Source: Vreelandella sulfidaeris
Lineage (GTDB): Bacteria; Pseudomonadota; Gammaproteobacteria; Pseudomonadales; Halomonadaceae
DNA: 64,000 bases
Direction: 5' to 3'
Assembly (NCBI GenBank): GCA_007182875.1
Contig: AP019514.1
Coordinates: forward strand, 868,001-932,000
Made by a program: the position numbers and the translations under genes. Each line of letters opens with the position of its first letter. Position 1 is the stretch's first letter. This document shows positions 1 through 10,338 of this stretch, piece after piece. Below the pieces are notes generated by a model that did no database searches, had not been told where the DNA came from, and saw only the letters and a list, made by a program, of their open reading frames with translations.

Positions 1-1263
1 ATGTAAATGACCACCATACTTTGATGATTTCTTTGCGCTTCAGGTATTGCAAGCTGCAAATACTGAGTTAGAAATGCACGATTAGGCAGGCCCGTCAGCG
101 GATCGGTATTGGCTAAGTCTTCTAAGCGATTGATAGTGCTGCGCTGTTCCAGCAAGCGGCTAACCATGTCACGCATAGAGGTCGATAATCGTTTAAGTTC
201 CGGGGAACCACTTTCGAGAGGAATGAAATTGTTATGTTCGCCATCGTGCATTTGATCGGCGGCTCTCGCTAAACGGGTAAGCGGCGCTGCCATTCTTGAT
301 GCCGTCAACCAGCCAATTATTGCAGACAGCAGTGCCAGTACGATACCTATTGCCATAATGGCTGTTTGCAGCTCCTCTACAGGCGCAAAAGCGGAAGTCA
401 CTGGTTTACGGCTAACGGCTATCCAGCCTAATCCAGGAAAGTCTTCAAAACCGCTGCTCCAGGCATAGCCTGTCACGTAGCGCTCGCCATCGGGCCACGT
501 TTCAATGGCCCATTGTGGCGATGTTCGGGTGGGGCCAGCTATATGCTTCAGGCTGTTTAATGATTGGCCAATAAGCGCCTCTGGCCCTAACAGCACAGTG
601 CCATCAGCTGAAAGCAGTAACAGCTCGGTATCTTGCCGCTGCTGGGCAGGAGAAAACATGGATTGCTGAATATATTCGGCCCACTCCCAGCTCAAATGGA
701 CTGCCAGCACGCCTAGAAATTCCCCCTGCGAATCATGCACCGGAGTAGCAATATCGACAAATTTAAGGGCTTCCCCGCTGGGATTGGGCAACAATTGGGC
801 CAGTAGCACGGCCTCATGCACATCGCCTACCCAGAGCGATTGGCGACCTTCAAGAAAAACAGGCCGGGCGGCAATCGATTGCCCTTCAAGGATACCCCGT
901 GGCAGCCTGCACTGTCCCTGTTGGGTCAGTGAAACCGATCCACGAGACAACATTATGGTTACTTTGTAAGAGCTCTAATTGTTCGCGCAGTACGCTTTGT
1001 CAGCACCATTAGTGAGGGCTTGTATGCCAAGCAGCAATTTTACATCTTTGATGCGTGAATCCATGCTGCGGTCCAGCTTATCGACCATCTGGTAGGCTGA
1101 TTCTGCCGCCGCATTACCAATGTTGGCTTCCATCTGCTGGGCCGATTCACGGGACGTCACCCAACCAAGTAGCAGCGCAGTAACAAAAGACTAATATGGC
1201 AATCAAGGCGATAAAGCGCGAGCGCAGTGAGAAGCGTGAGATAAGCGAAGAAAGAACAAACAT
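1..1263 (-). CDS. Membrane diguanylate cyclase (Cache-HAMP-GGDEF), 3' end outside window
   Basis: Sensor protein likely to make cyclic di-GMP. Read from the ATG at 1263, it has an N-terminal membrane segment (FIALIAILVF), a periplasmic Cache-like sensor region (about 1150-420, with LWVGDVHEA and HDSQGEFLGVLAVHL), a second membrane segment (about 370-300, AIMAIGIVLALLSAIIGWL), a HAMP linker (TASRMAAPLTRLARAADQM) and the beginning of a GGDEF domain at 130-80 (NTDPLTGLPNR). The catalytic GGDEF motif lies beyond base 1, so activity cannot be judged. Two frame breaks near 1165 and 985 interrupt an otherwise continuous protein; they look like missing bases rather than decay. The family is clear, the ligand is unknown. 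Confidence 0.8.
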
Positions 1264-1452
1264 TACCAGATGCTTTCCCGTGTAAGTCGTGTGTCCAAAT
1301 GGCGGCTGCGGCCTGTGGGTAATAAACAGCCAGCTATTTTAACCTACGTTAAATAATAAACCTTACCGGAAAAGCTGTGGAGTTGCTCAACGTTTATATA
1401 ACGCTAAAACTCCTAAGTAGTCGGTATTCAAACGAGAGGGAGGGTAATGTGA

Positions 1453-1956
1453 CTAGCCTTCATTAAGCGCCTTGTACATGACATGGGCATCGACAAGGCC
1501 AAGGCGAGCGTGGCGGTAAGCGTTAGGAACGGTGCCTACAATGCTAAATCCCAGCTTTAGCCATAGCGCAACCGCAATTTCATTCGCCGCCACCACGGCG
1601 TTGTACTGCATGGCCATAAACCCTAATTCTCTAGCTTGCTGTTGTGAATGCTCGCACATAGCGCGTGCGACTCCTCTTCCGCGCGCGGCGGGAGATACCA
1701 TATAACCACAATTGCATATATGGTCGCCGGGGCCTGCTGCATTGGCTTTTAAGTAATAAGCCCCAGCAATTGGCCACTTTCATCCTTGGCCGTGAAGCTT
1801 GCATGCGGCGTTACACACCATAGCTTCCGGGCGGCTTCGAAGCTGATAGCCGGATCAATCGCATAGGTTTCTTGCGCCGCGACAACAGCTTGGAACGTTG
1901 GCCAAAAAACTGGCGAAGTCATCGTCGGACATCGGAGTAAAGGTTAATGAGGTCAT
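1453..1956 (-). CDS. GNAT family N-acetyltransferase
   Basis: Probable acetyl-CoA dependent N-acetyltransferase of about 167 residues. The C-terminal half carries the acetyl-CoA loop (MVSPAARGRGVARAMCEHSQ, a V-x-x-x-x-RGxG-A pattern) followed by the typical ending NEIAVALWLKLGFSIVGTVPNA. The N-terminal half begins MTSLTFTPMSDDDFASF at 1956. Two breaks are visible: an A run at 1904-1909 that seems one base too long, and a G run near 1755 that seems one base short; with both corrected the frame is continuous. The substrate cannot be inferred, as neighbours are unrelated. Confidence 0.75.
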
Positions 1957-2015
1957 AAATTCCCAGCGATACTTGTGAACAACTTCAAAGCGACCCTTGA
2001 GCGTCTCATTACGTC

Positions 2016-3006
2016 CTAGCGAGCGGCTTCAGCCACAATCTCGTAGCTGCGCAGCCGATCAGCATGATTATAAAAATCACTGTTTATCATTAGCTCATCG
2101 GCGCCGGTTTGTGCTTGGAACTCCTCGAGTCCTGCTTTAACGGTATCCGGTCCGCCGATAATCGCAGCGCCCAAAAACTGACTGACTTGAGCCTGCTCTA
2201 CCGGCGACCAGTCCAGTTGTTCAACCGGTGGTTGAGACTGAGTCGGCTTACCTCGAATAAGATTTAGAAACTTCTGTTGTGCGGTGGTGGCCAAGTAATG
2301 CGCCATCGCATCGCTTTCAGCAGCCATCACTGGCAGGCCCACCATGGCATAGGGCTTATCCAGATGTTCTGAGGGACGGAAATTATCGCGGTATAAACGC
2401 AGAGCCTCAAATAAATACCCGGCGCAAACTGAGCAGCGAACGCAAAGGGCAAGCCTAACTTGGCTGCCAACTGCGCGCTGTAGCCACTGGAGCCCAGCAG
2501 CCAAATAGGCACATGGGTACCTTGTCCAGGCACTGCTTTCACACGCTGATGAGGGGTTTCATCGGCTAAGTAGCTGCGCAACTCATTAAGTAGCTGTGGA
2601 AATCGTCTACCCCGGCATGAGCGTTGCGACGCATCGCCTGCATGGTGGCGCCGTCTGAGCCGGGCGCACGACCCAAGCCCAAATCGATACGGCCGGGGTA
2701 GAGCGTTTCCAGGGTGCCGAACTGCTCGGCGATCACCAGTGGCGGATGGTTAGGCAGCATAATGCCGCCACTGCCAACGCGGAGTGTGGTTGTTTGGCCG
2801 GCAATATGGCCGATGAGTACGGCGGTCGCGGCGCTGGCAATACCCGCAATATTATGGTGCTCGGCTAGCCAGTAACGGGTATAACCGAGCCGCTCGGTTA
2901 ACTGCGCCAGTGAAACGCTGTCGCGAAAAGTGTCAGCGGCGCTGCCACCCTGGCGGATAGGGGCCAGATCAAGGACGGAAAGCGCCGTGGAAGCGAGTTG
3001 GCTCAT
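2016..3006 (-). CDS. LLM-class (luciferase-like) flavin monooxygenase
   Basis: Bacterial luciferase-like FMN-dependent oxidoreductase of the YhbW subgroup, about 330 residues, the usual length. It starts with [18 protein letters not shown] and shows the conserved YWLAEHHN motif, the [22 protein letters not shown] stretch in the flavin barrel (split here for brevity: [19 protein letters not shown]), and [10 protein letters not shown]. The C-terminal part contains [20 protein letters not shown]. Frame breaks occur near 2585 and 2415. Physiological substrate unknown; it is a single gene with an SDR gene just upstream in the same direction, which is suggestive of oxidative metabolism but not proof of a shared pathway. 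Confidence 0.8.
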
Positions 3007-3160
3007 GGTTCACCTGCAAGTTAATTCGTGGGCGCGTAGCATCATTAATTACTTAGCGCGCTTGGTAATATCACGTTATGCGGCCAGCGCAGATGAATTA
3101 CAAGGTGTAGGTTACACAGGTGGGAACGTGGCAAGTGCTGGTCCGCATGGCGCTTGCCGC

Positions 3161-3845
3161 TTACTCAAGCGGTGGGGTTGGGCGAATAAGGATTTCATTG
3201 ATGTCCACGTGGGCAGGCTGTGAAAGCGCATACACCACTGCATTAGCGATATCGCGATCTTCTAACGCATGCTCCGGCGGTTCATCAAAAAGGGAGTGTC
3301 GACCATCCCCGGTTCGATAAGTGTCACGCGCATGCCCGTGCCGCGTAGCTCTTCACGAAGATTATAGCCAATGCCAGTCACCGCCCACTTGGTAGCGCTA
3401 TACATCGAGCCTGGGATGGTCGTGCGGCCTGCTGCTGAGCCCGTTAATAGGACATGGCCTTTGCTGCGTTTAAGGGCGGGCAAACAGGCCTGAATAGTAA
3501 GGCCGACACCGTAAATATTAGTAAGGATCATCTCACGCCATGCGTCGTGGTCGGCGCTACTAAAACCGCCGGGGAGCCGCCGCGTCCAGCGTTGGCAAAG
3601 ATAGCATCCAGGCGACCAAAGGTCTCAAGCGCATGTTCTACCATGGCCTGCTGCTGCTCAAAATTGGCGACATCCAGCTCACAAACCAGCACGTTTTCCG
3701 GTCCGAGTTCTTGAGCTAACGCGTTGAGTTTATCTTTAGAACGGGCGGCCAAAACCAATTTATAACCTTCCCGTGAGGCAGCTCGGGCGGTAGCTGCGCC
3801 GATGCCGCTGGATGCGCCGGTAATTAATAGCACGCCATGATGCAT
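3161..3845 (-). CDS. Short-chain dehydrogenase/reductase (SDR)
   Basis: NAD(P)-dependent classical SDR of about 228 residues. The N-terminus has the dinucleotide-binding TGASSGIG motif, then FANAG, and the catalytic YSATK (Tyr and Lys four apart), followed by EPGMVDTPF. It resembles the YdfG/serine-dehydrogenase-like SDRs. The ATG at 3845 is preferred over upstream codons because GGAGT lies 8 bases before it. Frame breaks fall near 3540 and 3285; the true C-terminus reads on to HVDINEILIRPT and stops at 3161. The substrate is not predictable. Confidence 0.82.
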
Positions 3846-3954
3846 AGATAGCACTCCTTGCTCGTTTAGTGAGGGTAGGCCTTTAGCATGGCTAAGGTGT
3901 CGACATCCTGCAAACATACGCCTAACCAGCTTAGTAACGCTTTGCTGATTTCCG

Positions 3955-5233
3955 CTAGCGGGAATGTGTCTCCTCTTTGCGTTTTAACATTGAAGAGAGA
4001 TCGAGAATCGCTTGGGCCATATCCGCCATGCTTTTGCTTTGATCCATTGAGGTTTTACGCAAGAAACGATAGGCCTCTTCTTCGCTCATGTCTTGGTGGG
4101 CCATGATAAGCCCCTTGGCGCGCTCAATCAGTTTACGTTCACGCAGCGCCTTGCGGGTGTTTTCCAGCTCATCGCTAAGCCCTTGTAAACGGCTGGCCTG
4201 GGCCTGGGTGAGTTCAATAAGTGAGCGACCTAACGGCGAGGTGAGTGCGCTGGCGGTCAGATCGCCGAGTGGCGCAACGTTCAGCGCCAGTAGTTGCTCG
4301 CAAGGGAGCGGGCGTGGGGCGGCAGGGCTCCGCCTGGGCTTTTTTAAGGCGTCCTCTGCCTGGTTGATTTTGTGGTGGCAAAGCGCACTCAACTGTGTGA
4401 TGAGCGCCTCCTCAACCGTTTTTATCGAGTCGATACGCAGCGTCGTCAGTTCGTACCAAGTTTCACCCAGCGTATCAGGCGTTTCTCTGGGCGGCGATTG
4501 CGCTGCAGTAGAGCGCTGGCAGGCGATGTCGCGCAGGTGGCAAATGCCTGCGAGTGTGCGCGGTGAAAGTTCTTTTGCCATGACAGTTGCGCCTCAGGGT
4601 AGCAAACTCCACAAAAGTGTCAAAGCAGCGCTGCTGATCCGTCATCAGTTGATTGAGCAGGGCGCGGTGGGGTTCATCGAAGTGGCCGTGGGTAAAGCCA
4701 AATGCGCCACAGGCGCGCTCCTGGCCAGCCAGTTCTTTGCCCTGCATTAAATGGAAAATGGCGACTAAGGTACGGGTAATGTCGGGGTCGATAGAGGTGT
4801 CAGCGGCCTCAAATACAATCGCCAGCAATCCACTGGTCAGTTGGTTAAAAGCCTGAGTGGCGGCATCAGGGGTGATCGCAAAGGTATCGATGGCTTGGCG
4901 AAGCGCGCCAAGTTCGTCGAGGGCATACCAAACGGCGGCAATACGACGTAGTAAGCGAGCGGCTGCCTGGGGCCGGGCCTCTTGGCTGAGTGCTTCCAGC
5001 CTTTGGCGCATTAACGTTTCGGCCTGTTGGCTATGCTGCCGGTAGGTGTCTCGGCGGGTTTTGAAGCGTTGTCCGTGAGACACCAGATAGATCGTCGATG
5101 CGCCCCGTTCACGCTGGAGCATATGAATAAAGTGGCTGATATCACCGACAATATCGGCGGCAGTGGCAAGATGCGTAAGATTGTCGATATCGCAACGGAT
5201 GGCGGTTAAGAGCAGTTGCTGCGCTGAAGACAT
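3955..5233 (-). CDS. nasR: NIT-ANTAR nitrate-responsive antiterminator (NasR-like)
   Basis: Probable RNA-binding transcription antiterminator that senses nitrate/nitrite. Residues 1 to about 250 form a helical NIT sensor domain (MLQRERGASTIYLVSHG is the conserved nitrate-binding helix pattern with Arg pairs), and the C-terminal 60 residues form an ANTAR domain (ALRERKLIERAKGLIMAHQDMSEEEAYRFLRKTSM). Length about 426 residues matches NasR. One break near 4600 splits the two halves. It lies 82 bp downstream of, and co-oriented with, a nitrate transporter gene whose leader starts at a sigma54-like promoter. A 29-nt hairpin (5271-5299) sits between the two genes. Known NasR proteins act by binding nascent leader RNA; that this one acts on the transporter leader is inference. 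Confidence 0.85.
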
Positions 5234-5270
5234 AAATATTTCCTCAATGACTCGCCGCCCAAAGTAAGCA

Positions 5271-5299
5271 CTCCCTGTGGCTAATCAGCTACATGGGAG
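5271..5299 (-). other. Intercistronic hairpin between nitrate transporter and nasR
   Basis: CTCCC pairs with GGGAG, and the inner GTGGCT pairs with AGCTAC with one wobble and a 4-base loop. No T run follows on the minus strand, so it is unlikely to be a strong terminator; it may be a processing or attenuation hairpin. Confidence 0.4.
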
Positions 5300-5314
5300 C
5301 GCCTAGTCGTAAGC

Positions 5315-6686
5315 TTAACGTAATGAAAGTGCGCCCGCCCCAACGTCGTCACCAACCGCATCGCGGTAGGCTTTAACCTCCTCGGCTTCGGTGGCATCGC
5401 TAAAGCGTACCAGCAGAACACAGGATGCCAACACAAGCACCGTTAGCCCTAGATAGAACAAGCCCTGCTGGTAGCTGAGGCTTTCGCTACGGAATAGAAA
5501 TGCCGCGCCGACGGCGCCCACATTACCTCCAGCGCCTACAATACCAGCGACGGCGCCCAGCGCTTTTTTATTGATGAACGGAACGACCCCATAAGTGGCG
5601 CCTTCGGCCATCTGCACAAACAGGCTGAACACCAACATGATGCCAATCGCGAGGCTGAGCACATGCATTTGCGAAAACGCTACCAAGGCGATGCCCTCGC
5701 AAATCAAGGCAATGAAAAGCCAGCGCACACGTCCTTTTAAGCCGCCCTGCTTAGCGAAAAGATCCGAGAAGACGCCGCCCAGGGTGCGCGCAAAAATATT
5801 CATTAGGCCAAATAAGCCCGCGATGAGGCCTGCCGTGGCCAGGGTAAGATCAAACTTATCAAAAAGTAGATGGCTGCAATATTGTTGATCGTCAGCTCCA
5901 CCCCAAAGCAGAGACCATATACAACGAACAATGCCCAAACGCGAATATCCTTAGCGGCGGCTAGAAAGCTCTGCTTGGCACCATTTTCACCGTTTGCTTC
6001 AGGCAACTCACCCCGGGCGCGCAGCTCGCTGAAATTCCCGTTAGGCGCGTCTTGGGTGAAAAGCCAGTAACCAATACCGGTAAAGAACATAACCACGCCA
6101 GGTACCATCATTGCCAGCCGCCAGCCAAAGGCTTCGTTAACACCTAGCATCAGCATGCCTGAGAAAATCAGTGGCATTAGGATTTGTGTCGTACCCCGCC
6201 CAGGTTACCCCACCCGGCGCTGGTAGCGTTGGCGGTGCCGACTACATTGGGGGCAAACATCATAGAGGTATGGTACTGAGTAATCACGAAGGAGGCGCCA
6301 ATAGCACCAATGGCTAAACGCGCCAGTAGAAAGGTTTCAAAGCTATCTGCTAAGCCAATGCCCATTACGGGGAGGGCGCCTAGTAACAGTAAGCCGGTAT
6401 AGGTTTTACGCGGACCAATGCGGTCGCATAGCACGCCAATCGCAAGGCGCACAATCACCGTGATAGCCACCGACGCGATAATCGTATTGCCGATTTGTGT
6501 TTGGGTAAGCGAAAGGTCTTCACGAACGATCGCCATTAGAGGGGCGATGCCAAACCAGCCGAAGAAGCAGATATGAAACGCAAACCACGAAAAATGGAAA
6601 GCGCGCATTTGAGGGGGTGGAAAAGTTAAATAGCCGAATGCGGTTTGCTTTATTGCGTATGTCCATGGGATGGCCTCACGGGGCAT
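5315..6686 (-). CDS. Nitrate/nitrite transporter, MFS (NarK/NasA type)
   Basis: Inner-membrane major facilitator for nitrate uptake or nitrate/nitrite exchange, about 457 residues with 12 predicted helices. Family signatures are visible: MRAFHFSWFAFHICFFGWFGIAPLM in helix 1 (quoted in parts: SWFAFHICFFGWFGIAPLM), GLADSFETFLLARLAIG, the first nitrate signature GWGNLGG in TM5 and the second GAGGNVGAVGAAF in TM11. Breaks near 6180 and 5880 divide it into three pieces. It is followed by the NIT-ANTAR gene and preceded by a sigma54-like promoter at 6835-6850, which together suggest an assimilatory role (NasA-like) rather than respiratory export; no nitrate reductase genes are in the window. The N-terminal ATG at 6686 lacks a clear ribosome site, so the start may be further in. 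Confidence 0.87.
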
Positions 6687-7025
6687 AAAACGAGTTGATC
6701 GCTACGCAAAACGCAGGAAATTAGCGTGTCGCGCCAGCAATTGACGAGAACATGCCTTCATCGTTGAAGGTCAGGCTCGACGCACTCGTACCCCATTGGG
6801 CCTGGTCCACGCCTACCACCACTGGTAAGCGTCATGCAGGTAGTTTGCCAGTTTATTATTTGTTTTTAAAAAATCAAAATGTTAATTTGTTATTGAGTTT
6901 TCTGAAGTCAACGGAAGTCGTGAATATGCTGCATAATTGGGCATGCAGAGCATGTTCTGCGGCATCTTGGTGCTAGTCAGGAAGGCCCGGTGAAAACATT
7001 GAACCATGACGCCACGCTTAGCGCG
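6687..7025. other. Intergenic leader region upstream of nitrate transporter
   Basis: About 340 bases without a convincing gene. It contains an AT-rich block (6852-6902), the sigma54-like promoter and a roughly 140-nt leader containing a CCTTCA-ACGA-TGAAGG hairpin (minus strand, 6755-6772). A short conserved-looking peptide frame on the minus strand (ending in GMFSSIAGATR) overlaps the leader but has no start or ribosome site. Confidence 0.5.
6835..6850 (-). promoter_or_regulatory. Sigma54 (-24/-12) promoter-like site
   Basis: On the minus strand the sequence is TGGCAAACTACCTGCA. It keeps the required GG-N10-GC spacing and matches the TGGCAC-N5-TTGCA consensus at nearly all key positions. An AT-rich tract lies just upstream, as expected for activator/IHF binding. 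The predicted start (about 6824) gives a leader of about 140 nt before the nitrate transporter. Confidence 0.6.
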
Positions 7026-8057
7026 TTATTCATGTAGGTAAACGGTATCTATATCGAGCGTAGAGTGGTGGCCTATGGCATCGAAGTGTTCACTTAACCA
7101 GCGTTCAGCAGCGGCCTGACCCTGCTCAAATAGGTGGCATAGAAAAGGCCACTCGGAATTGGATTTACTGGAGACGGAAAGTCCTTCAAGGGGCTAGTTC
7201 ACCGCTAATACGGTGAAACAATGCCTGTTGATAGCAGTTGACAATGCCCTGCTCATCGAGCGCGTGCTTAAGCAGCGCAATCATGCGGATCTCTTTAATG
7301 AGCGCCGAGTTAAAGGTGATCTCGTTGAGGCGGTTCATGATAGCCGAAGCTGATGTGGGCACCTCTTTACGGCTGATGGGGTTAATTTGTATGAGTAGAA
7401 TGTCCCGTGCGCTGCACTCTTCCATCAGAGGGAATAATGCCGGGTTACCCATATAGCCGCCGTCCCAATACGCTTCGCCGTCGATTTCTACAGCCTGGAA
7501 CAGAAAGGGCAAGCAGGCAGAGGCCATGACAGCATCAACACTCATTTCCTCGCGCCGGAAAACGCGCTGTTTACCTGTTCGCACATTTGTCGCCGCTACA
7601 AACAGCTTAAGTTGTTCACATTGGCGCACGCGCTCGAAATCGATATGGCTGGCGACGATATCGCGAAGCGGATTAATGTTGAGCGGATTGAGTTGATAGG
7701 GGAGGCCACACGGCTTAACAGGTCCATGGCAATAAAGCCGGGTGAGTGATCCAGGCTCCAGTTGCCCGTCAATATATCCATGGGCGTACGGCGGATCGGG
7801 CTTGCCATACCCGCTCGGCTAACGGCTTGCCAAAAATCATGCAGCGCTTGTCGAGCCGTTTCTTTATCTCCCCTTGTTAGCGCATCGGCCATCACTACGC
7901 CGTTCATTGCCCCGGCGCTGGTGCCGCTGATACCCTCAATTTCAATTCGCTCATCCGCCAGAAGGCGATCAATGACGCCCCAGGTATAGGCCCCGTGGGC
8001 ACCGCCGCCTTGCAATGCGAGGTCCAGCTTTTGACCTGTGTCATGTACTTTTCCCAT
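7026..8057 (-). CDS. Patatin-like phospholipase/serine hydrolase
   Basis: Patatin-family lipid acyl hydrolase, about 343 residues. Motifs: the oxyanion loop LDLALQGGGAHGAYTWG, the nucleophile elbow GTSAGAMN (GxSxG) and the DGGYMGN motif carrying the catalytic Asp of the Ser-Asp dyad. The C-terminus SNSEWPFLCHLFEQGQ-AAAERWLSEHFD is typical of this bacterial subfamily. Breaks near 7690 and 7195 split the gene; after the last one the frame continues to a stop at 7026 (ending DTVYLHE). The start at 8057 is chosen because homologues begin shortly before the glycine-rich loop; longer starts up to 8111 are possible. Confidence 0.82.
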
Positions 8058-8130
8058 TACCACTGGTGAGAAGACTGATTGCAATGAAACCAGCATGGCA
8101 TAGGCGGTCAAAGAAAACGAAAAACTAGTT

Positions 8131-8177
8131 AGCTGGCTCCTCTGCGATAGGCATGCAAAAGCCAGCTCCCGGGGAGC
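8131..8177. terminator. Hairpins between CZB gene and patatin
   Basis: AGCTGGCT (8131-8138) pairs with AGCCAGCT (8160-8167), overlapped by the palindrome AGCTCCCGGGGAGCT. On the minus strand a TTTTTCGTTTTC tract follows, so it could terminate transcription of the CZB gene. Confidence 0.5.
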
Positions 8178-8216
8178 TGTGCTTAAGCCAAGGGGCGTTT
8201 AAATATTGTTGTCTTC

Positions 8217-9395
8217 TTAAGGTGCCCCCGCGAGAGGTGAGTGGTGACTGGACGAGTAAGGTACCTCGTAGATAGCGTGTTCCATCAGATTATCCAATTG
8301 AAGAGCAAGCTGTTGGCTGGCTTCTTCCATCACGCCTAAGGCAGCTAACTGACCGTTGTGATCTCCCAGGCGGGCAAACTTAAGTGCCTCTGCGCCGCTT
8401 TCATGCATTCGACGATGCGGCGCCGCCAACGCTCGATAAGCTTCGGAACGTGCGTAGCGTTGGTAGCCTTCACCATGCTGGTGCCAGCGGCCTAAACGAC
8501 ATTGATGATAGTCTTCCAGTGGAATGTCCGTACTTGCAGACAACAGCTGCTTATAAAGCCGATATTTCCACACCGCATGGTCTAGCTTTGCAGAGTGTAA
8601 AAAATGCAGCGGTGGCGCTGTTATGAATCACTTTGTGCATATGCTGTGTTTGATCAGCAAGCTGATGCAACGCCTGCTTGGCTGCATGCGCTGAGTGGGC
8701 AATCTCATCGTCAGCCTGACGCTTTTAGCTATGGCATGCGAGTGTTCTTTAACTTGAGAATTCACTTGCTCCATCAGCACGCTGAGCTGGTGGCTCAATT
8801 GGTGCGTATCAAGTGCTAAGCGGTGTGCATCATCCGCAATGGTTGCTAGCCCTGGTGGCTGCTGGCTCGCTGAGCCAGCCGGCTCAAGAAGACCTTGGCT
8901 ATGAGCCGTTTCTAGCGCCGTACTAACGGCTAACGCTTGGGCGCTGTCCGCATTACGAGCGAGCGCAACCTGCAGCTGTTTCAGTGCTTGAAGGGTGCTC
9001 GTCGTTACTAACGGCGAGGCGGATAACGCTTCGGTATGTTCAGTGTCATGGCATCGCTGAAGAAGGGTATTGACCGCTTGCTCGGCATTAACAATCAGGT
9101 TAAGCGTCTCCGTTAAGGTGGAGCGTTCACCGGCAAGCTGGTCGGCGTATTCTTGAACGCCGTTATTTAAAGAGGCCAGCATATCGGCCCCTCTCGCTTG
9201 TAATATGCTGATTGATTGCGCCGGTTTCATTAGGCTTAACAGACGGCGGCTGGGGGAAGGGGTAGCGGCTTCAAGCTGAGCGCGTAAGTCAGCAACCTCC
9301 TGTTCCAGGCGGCGAATTTTTGGTAAGGGGTGCATAAAGGTGAACATGTCAGAGACACCTACGGCAGTAAGCAATAATTTGTGTTGATTTGTCAC
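8217..9395 (-). CDS. Soluble chemosensory-type protein with degenerate MCP tip and zinc-binding CZB domain
   Basis: About 392 residues, no membrane segment. An N-terminal coiled coil (IRRLEQEVADLRAQLEA) leads into a helical region that resembles a methyl-accepting signalling hairpin but is degenerate: ALETAHSQGLLEP and GLATIADDAHRLALDTHQL occupy the place of the usual AIEAARAGE...GFAVVADEVR. The C-terminal ~120 residues form a CZB domain with the signature elements LDHAVWKYRLYK, CRLGRWHQHGEGY, and HRRMHESG, giving the His-Cys-His-His zinc set. Breaks occur near 8700 and 8590. CZB domains are known to sense oxidants and zinc; whether this protein still contacts CheA/CheW is unclear. Confidence 0.72.
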
Positions 9396-9516
9396 AAAGT
9401 ATTGCAGAGGGTTCCCTGAACGCCTGTTTTAGCGGCTGAAGATGAAAAAATTCAACTATTGATCGCCTTTGAGGCTGAGTTTGTTAATGTTCCTCCTTGC
9501 AGGAGACTAGAGAGCG

Positions 9517-10262
9517 TTAGCGCCGGGCTAGCTGTGCGGGAGCTGCCGTGCAGCCTAGAAACGTAGAGCTGGTAAGCCACTCTGCATCAGGATAATAAGC
9601 GAAGACATATTGATCCTCTTTTAAGCTGTCAATCAGCGGGTAAGTTACCTCTACACGTACCGCCGGGCAGCCATGACTGCGCCCCAATCTCCCTGTTTGG
9701 GTAATGAACGCGTCGCTTACATAATCGGCACCGTGGATCACGATAGCGCGCTCAAACGCCATGTCGTTGACATTGGGTTCAAGGCCCTCCAAGCGCAATG
9801 AGTAACCATTGCGCCCGTAATAACTGTTCATGGTACGAAACAGCCCGATGCTTGATTGGTGGCTATCGGGGGTATTGGAAAACGTTTCGGCTTGGGCGTC
9901 GCCAGACCCTTGACCGTGAGAAACCAGCTCTTCGAAAAGCAGCTTATGCTGGCGTAAATCGAATACCCACAGGCGTGGTTCGGTAGACGGCAGTGAGTAA
10001 TCGATCACTGCAAGGCGCTCGGCATTGGGCTCCGCGCAGTTAAGTGCCTGTGCGGCTAGCCGCAGTGCGTCAGGGCTCGCCTGGGGGCCAGCTGAAGTAA
10101 CTGATGATGTAAAGGCAGCACACCGGAAGGTGGTGCAGAATTAACCTGAGAAAAGAAGCTGTCTGCGTGTAACGGTAACGTAAGCAACGTGGAGAAAATA
10201 ATAACGTGGCAACGTTTAAACGAAGAGCCATAAAAGTCGATCCTACAAGCATTATCAGTCAT
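9517..10262 (-). CDS. Secreted murein L,D-transpeptidase catalytic-domain protein (YkuD_2 type)
   Basis: About 247 residues. The N-terminus (start 10262) has a hydrophobic signal (CHVIIFSTLLTLPLHADS) with a cleavage-like HADS site. The catalytic region has the conserved IVIHGADYVSD and the active-site RLGRSHGCPAVR (His, Cys, Arg). LEGLEPNVNDMAFERA is typical of the family. One break near 10080 separates the signal region from the domain. It probably acts in the periplasm on peptidoglycan or lipoprotein links. It is divergent from the second L,D-transpeptidase gene at 10339, with under 80 bp between the starts, so the two share a regulatory interval. Confidence 0.8.
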
Positions 10263-10338
10263 GATGAAAAGTAGCCGGCTAATATAAAAAAACAGGGTCG
10301 GCCGAAGTGGAAGGCTATAGTAACGCAAGGAGAGGGCG

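Noticed and set aside
6752-6976. 74-residue plus-strand open frame upstream of the nitrate transporter.
   Set aside because: Runs through the sigma54-like promoter and AT-rich block, with no ribosome site and no similarity that I recognise.
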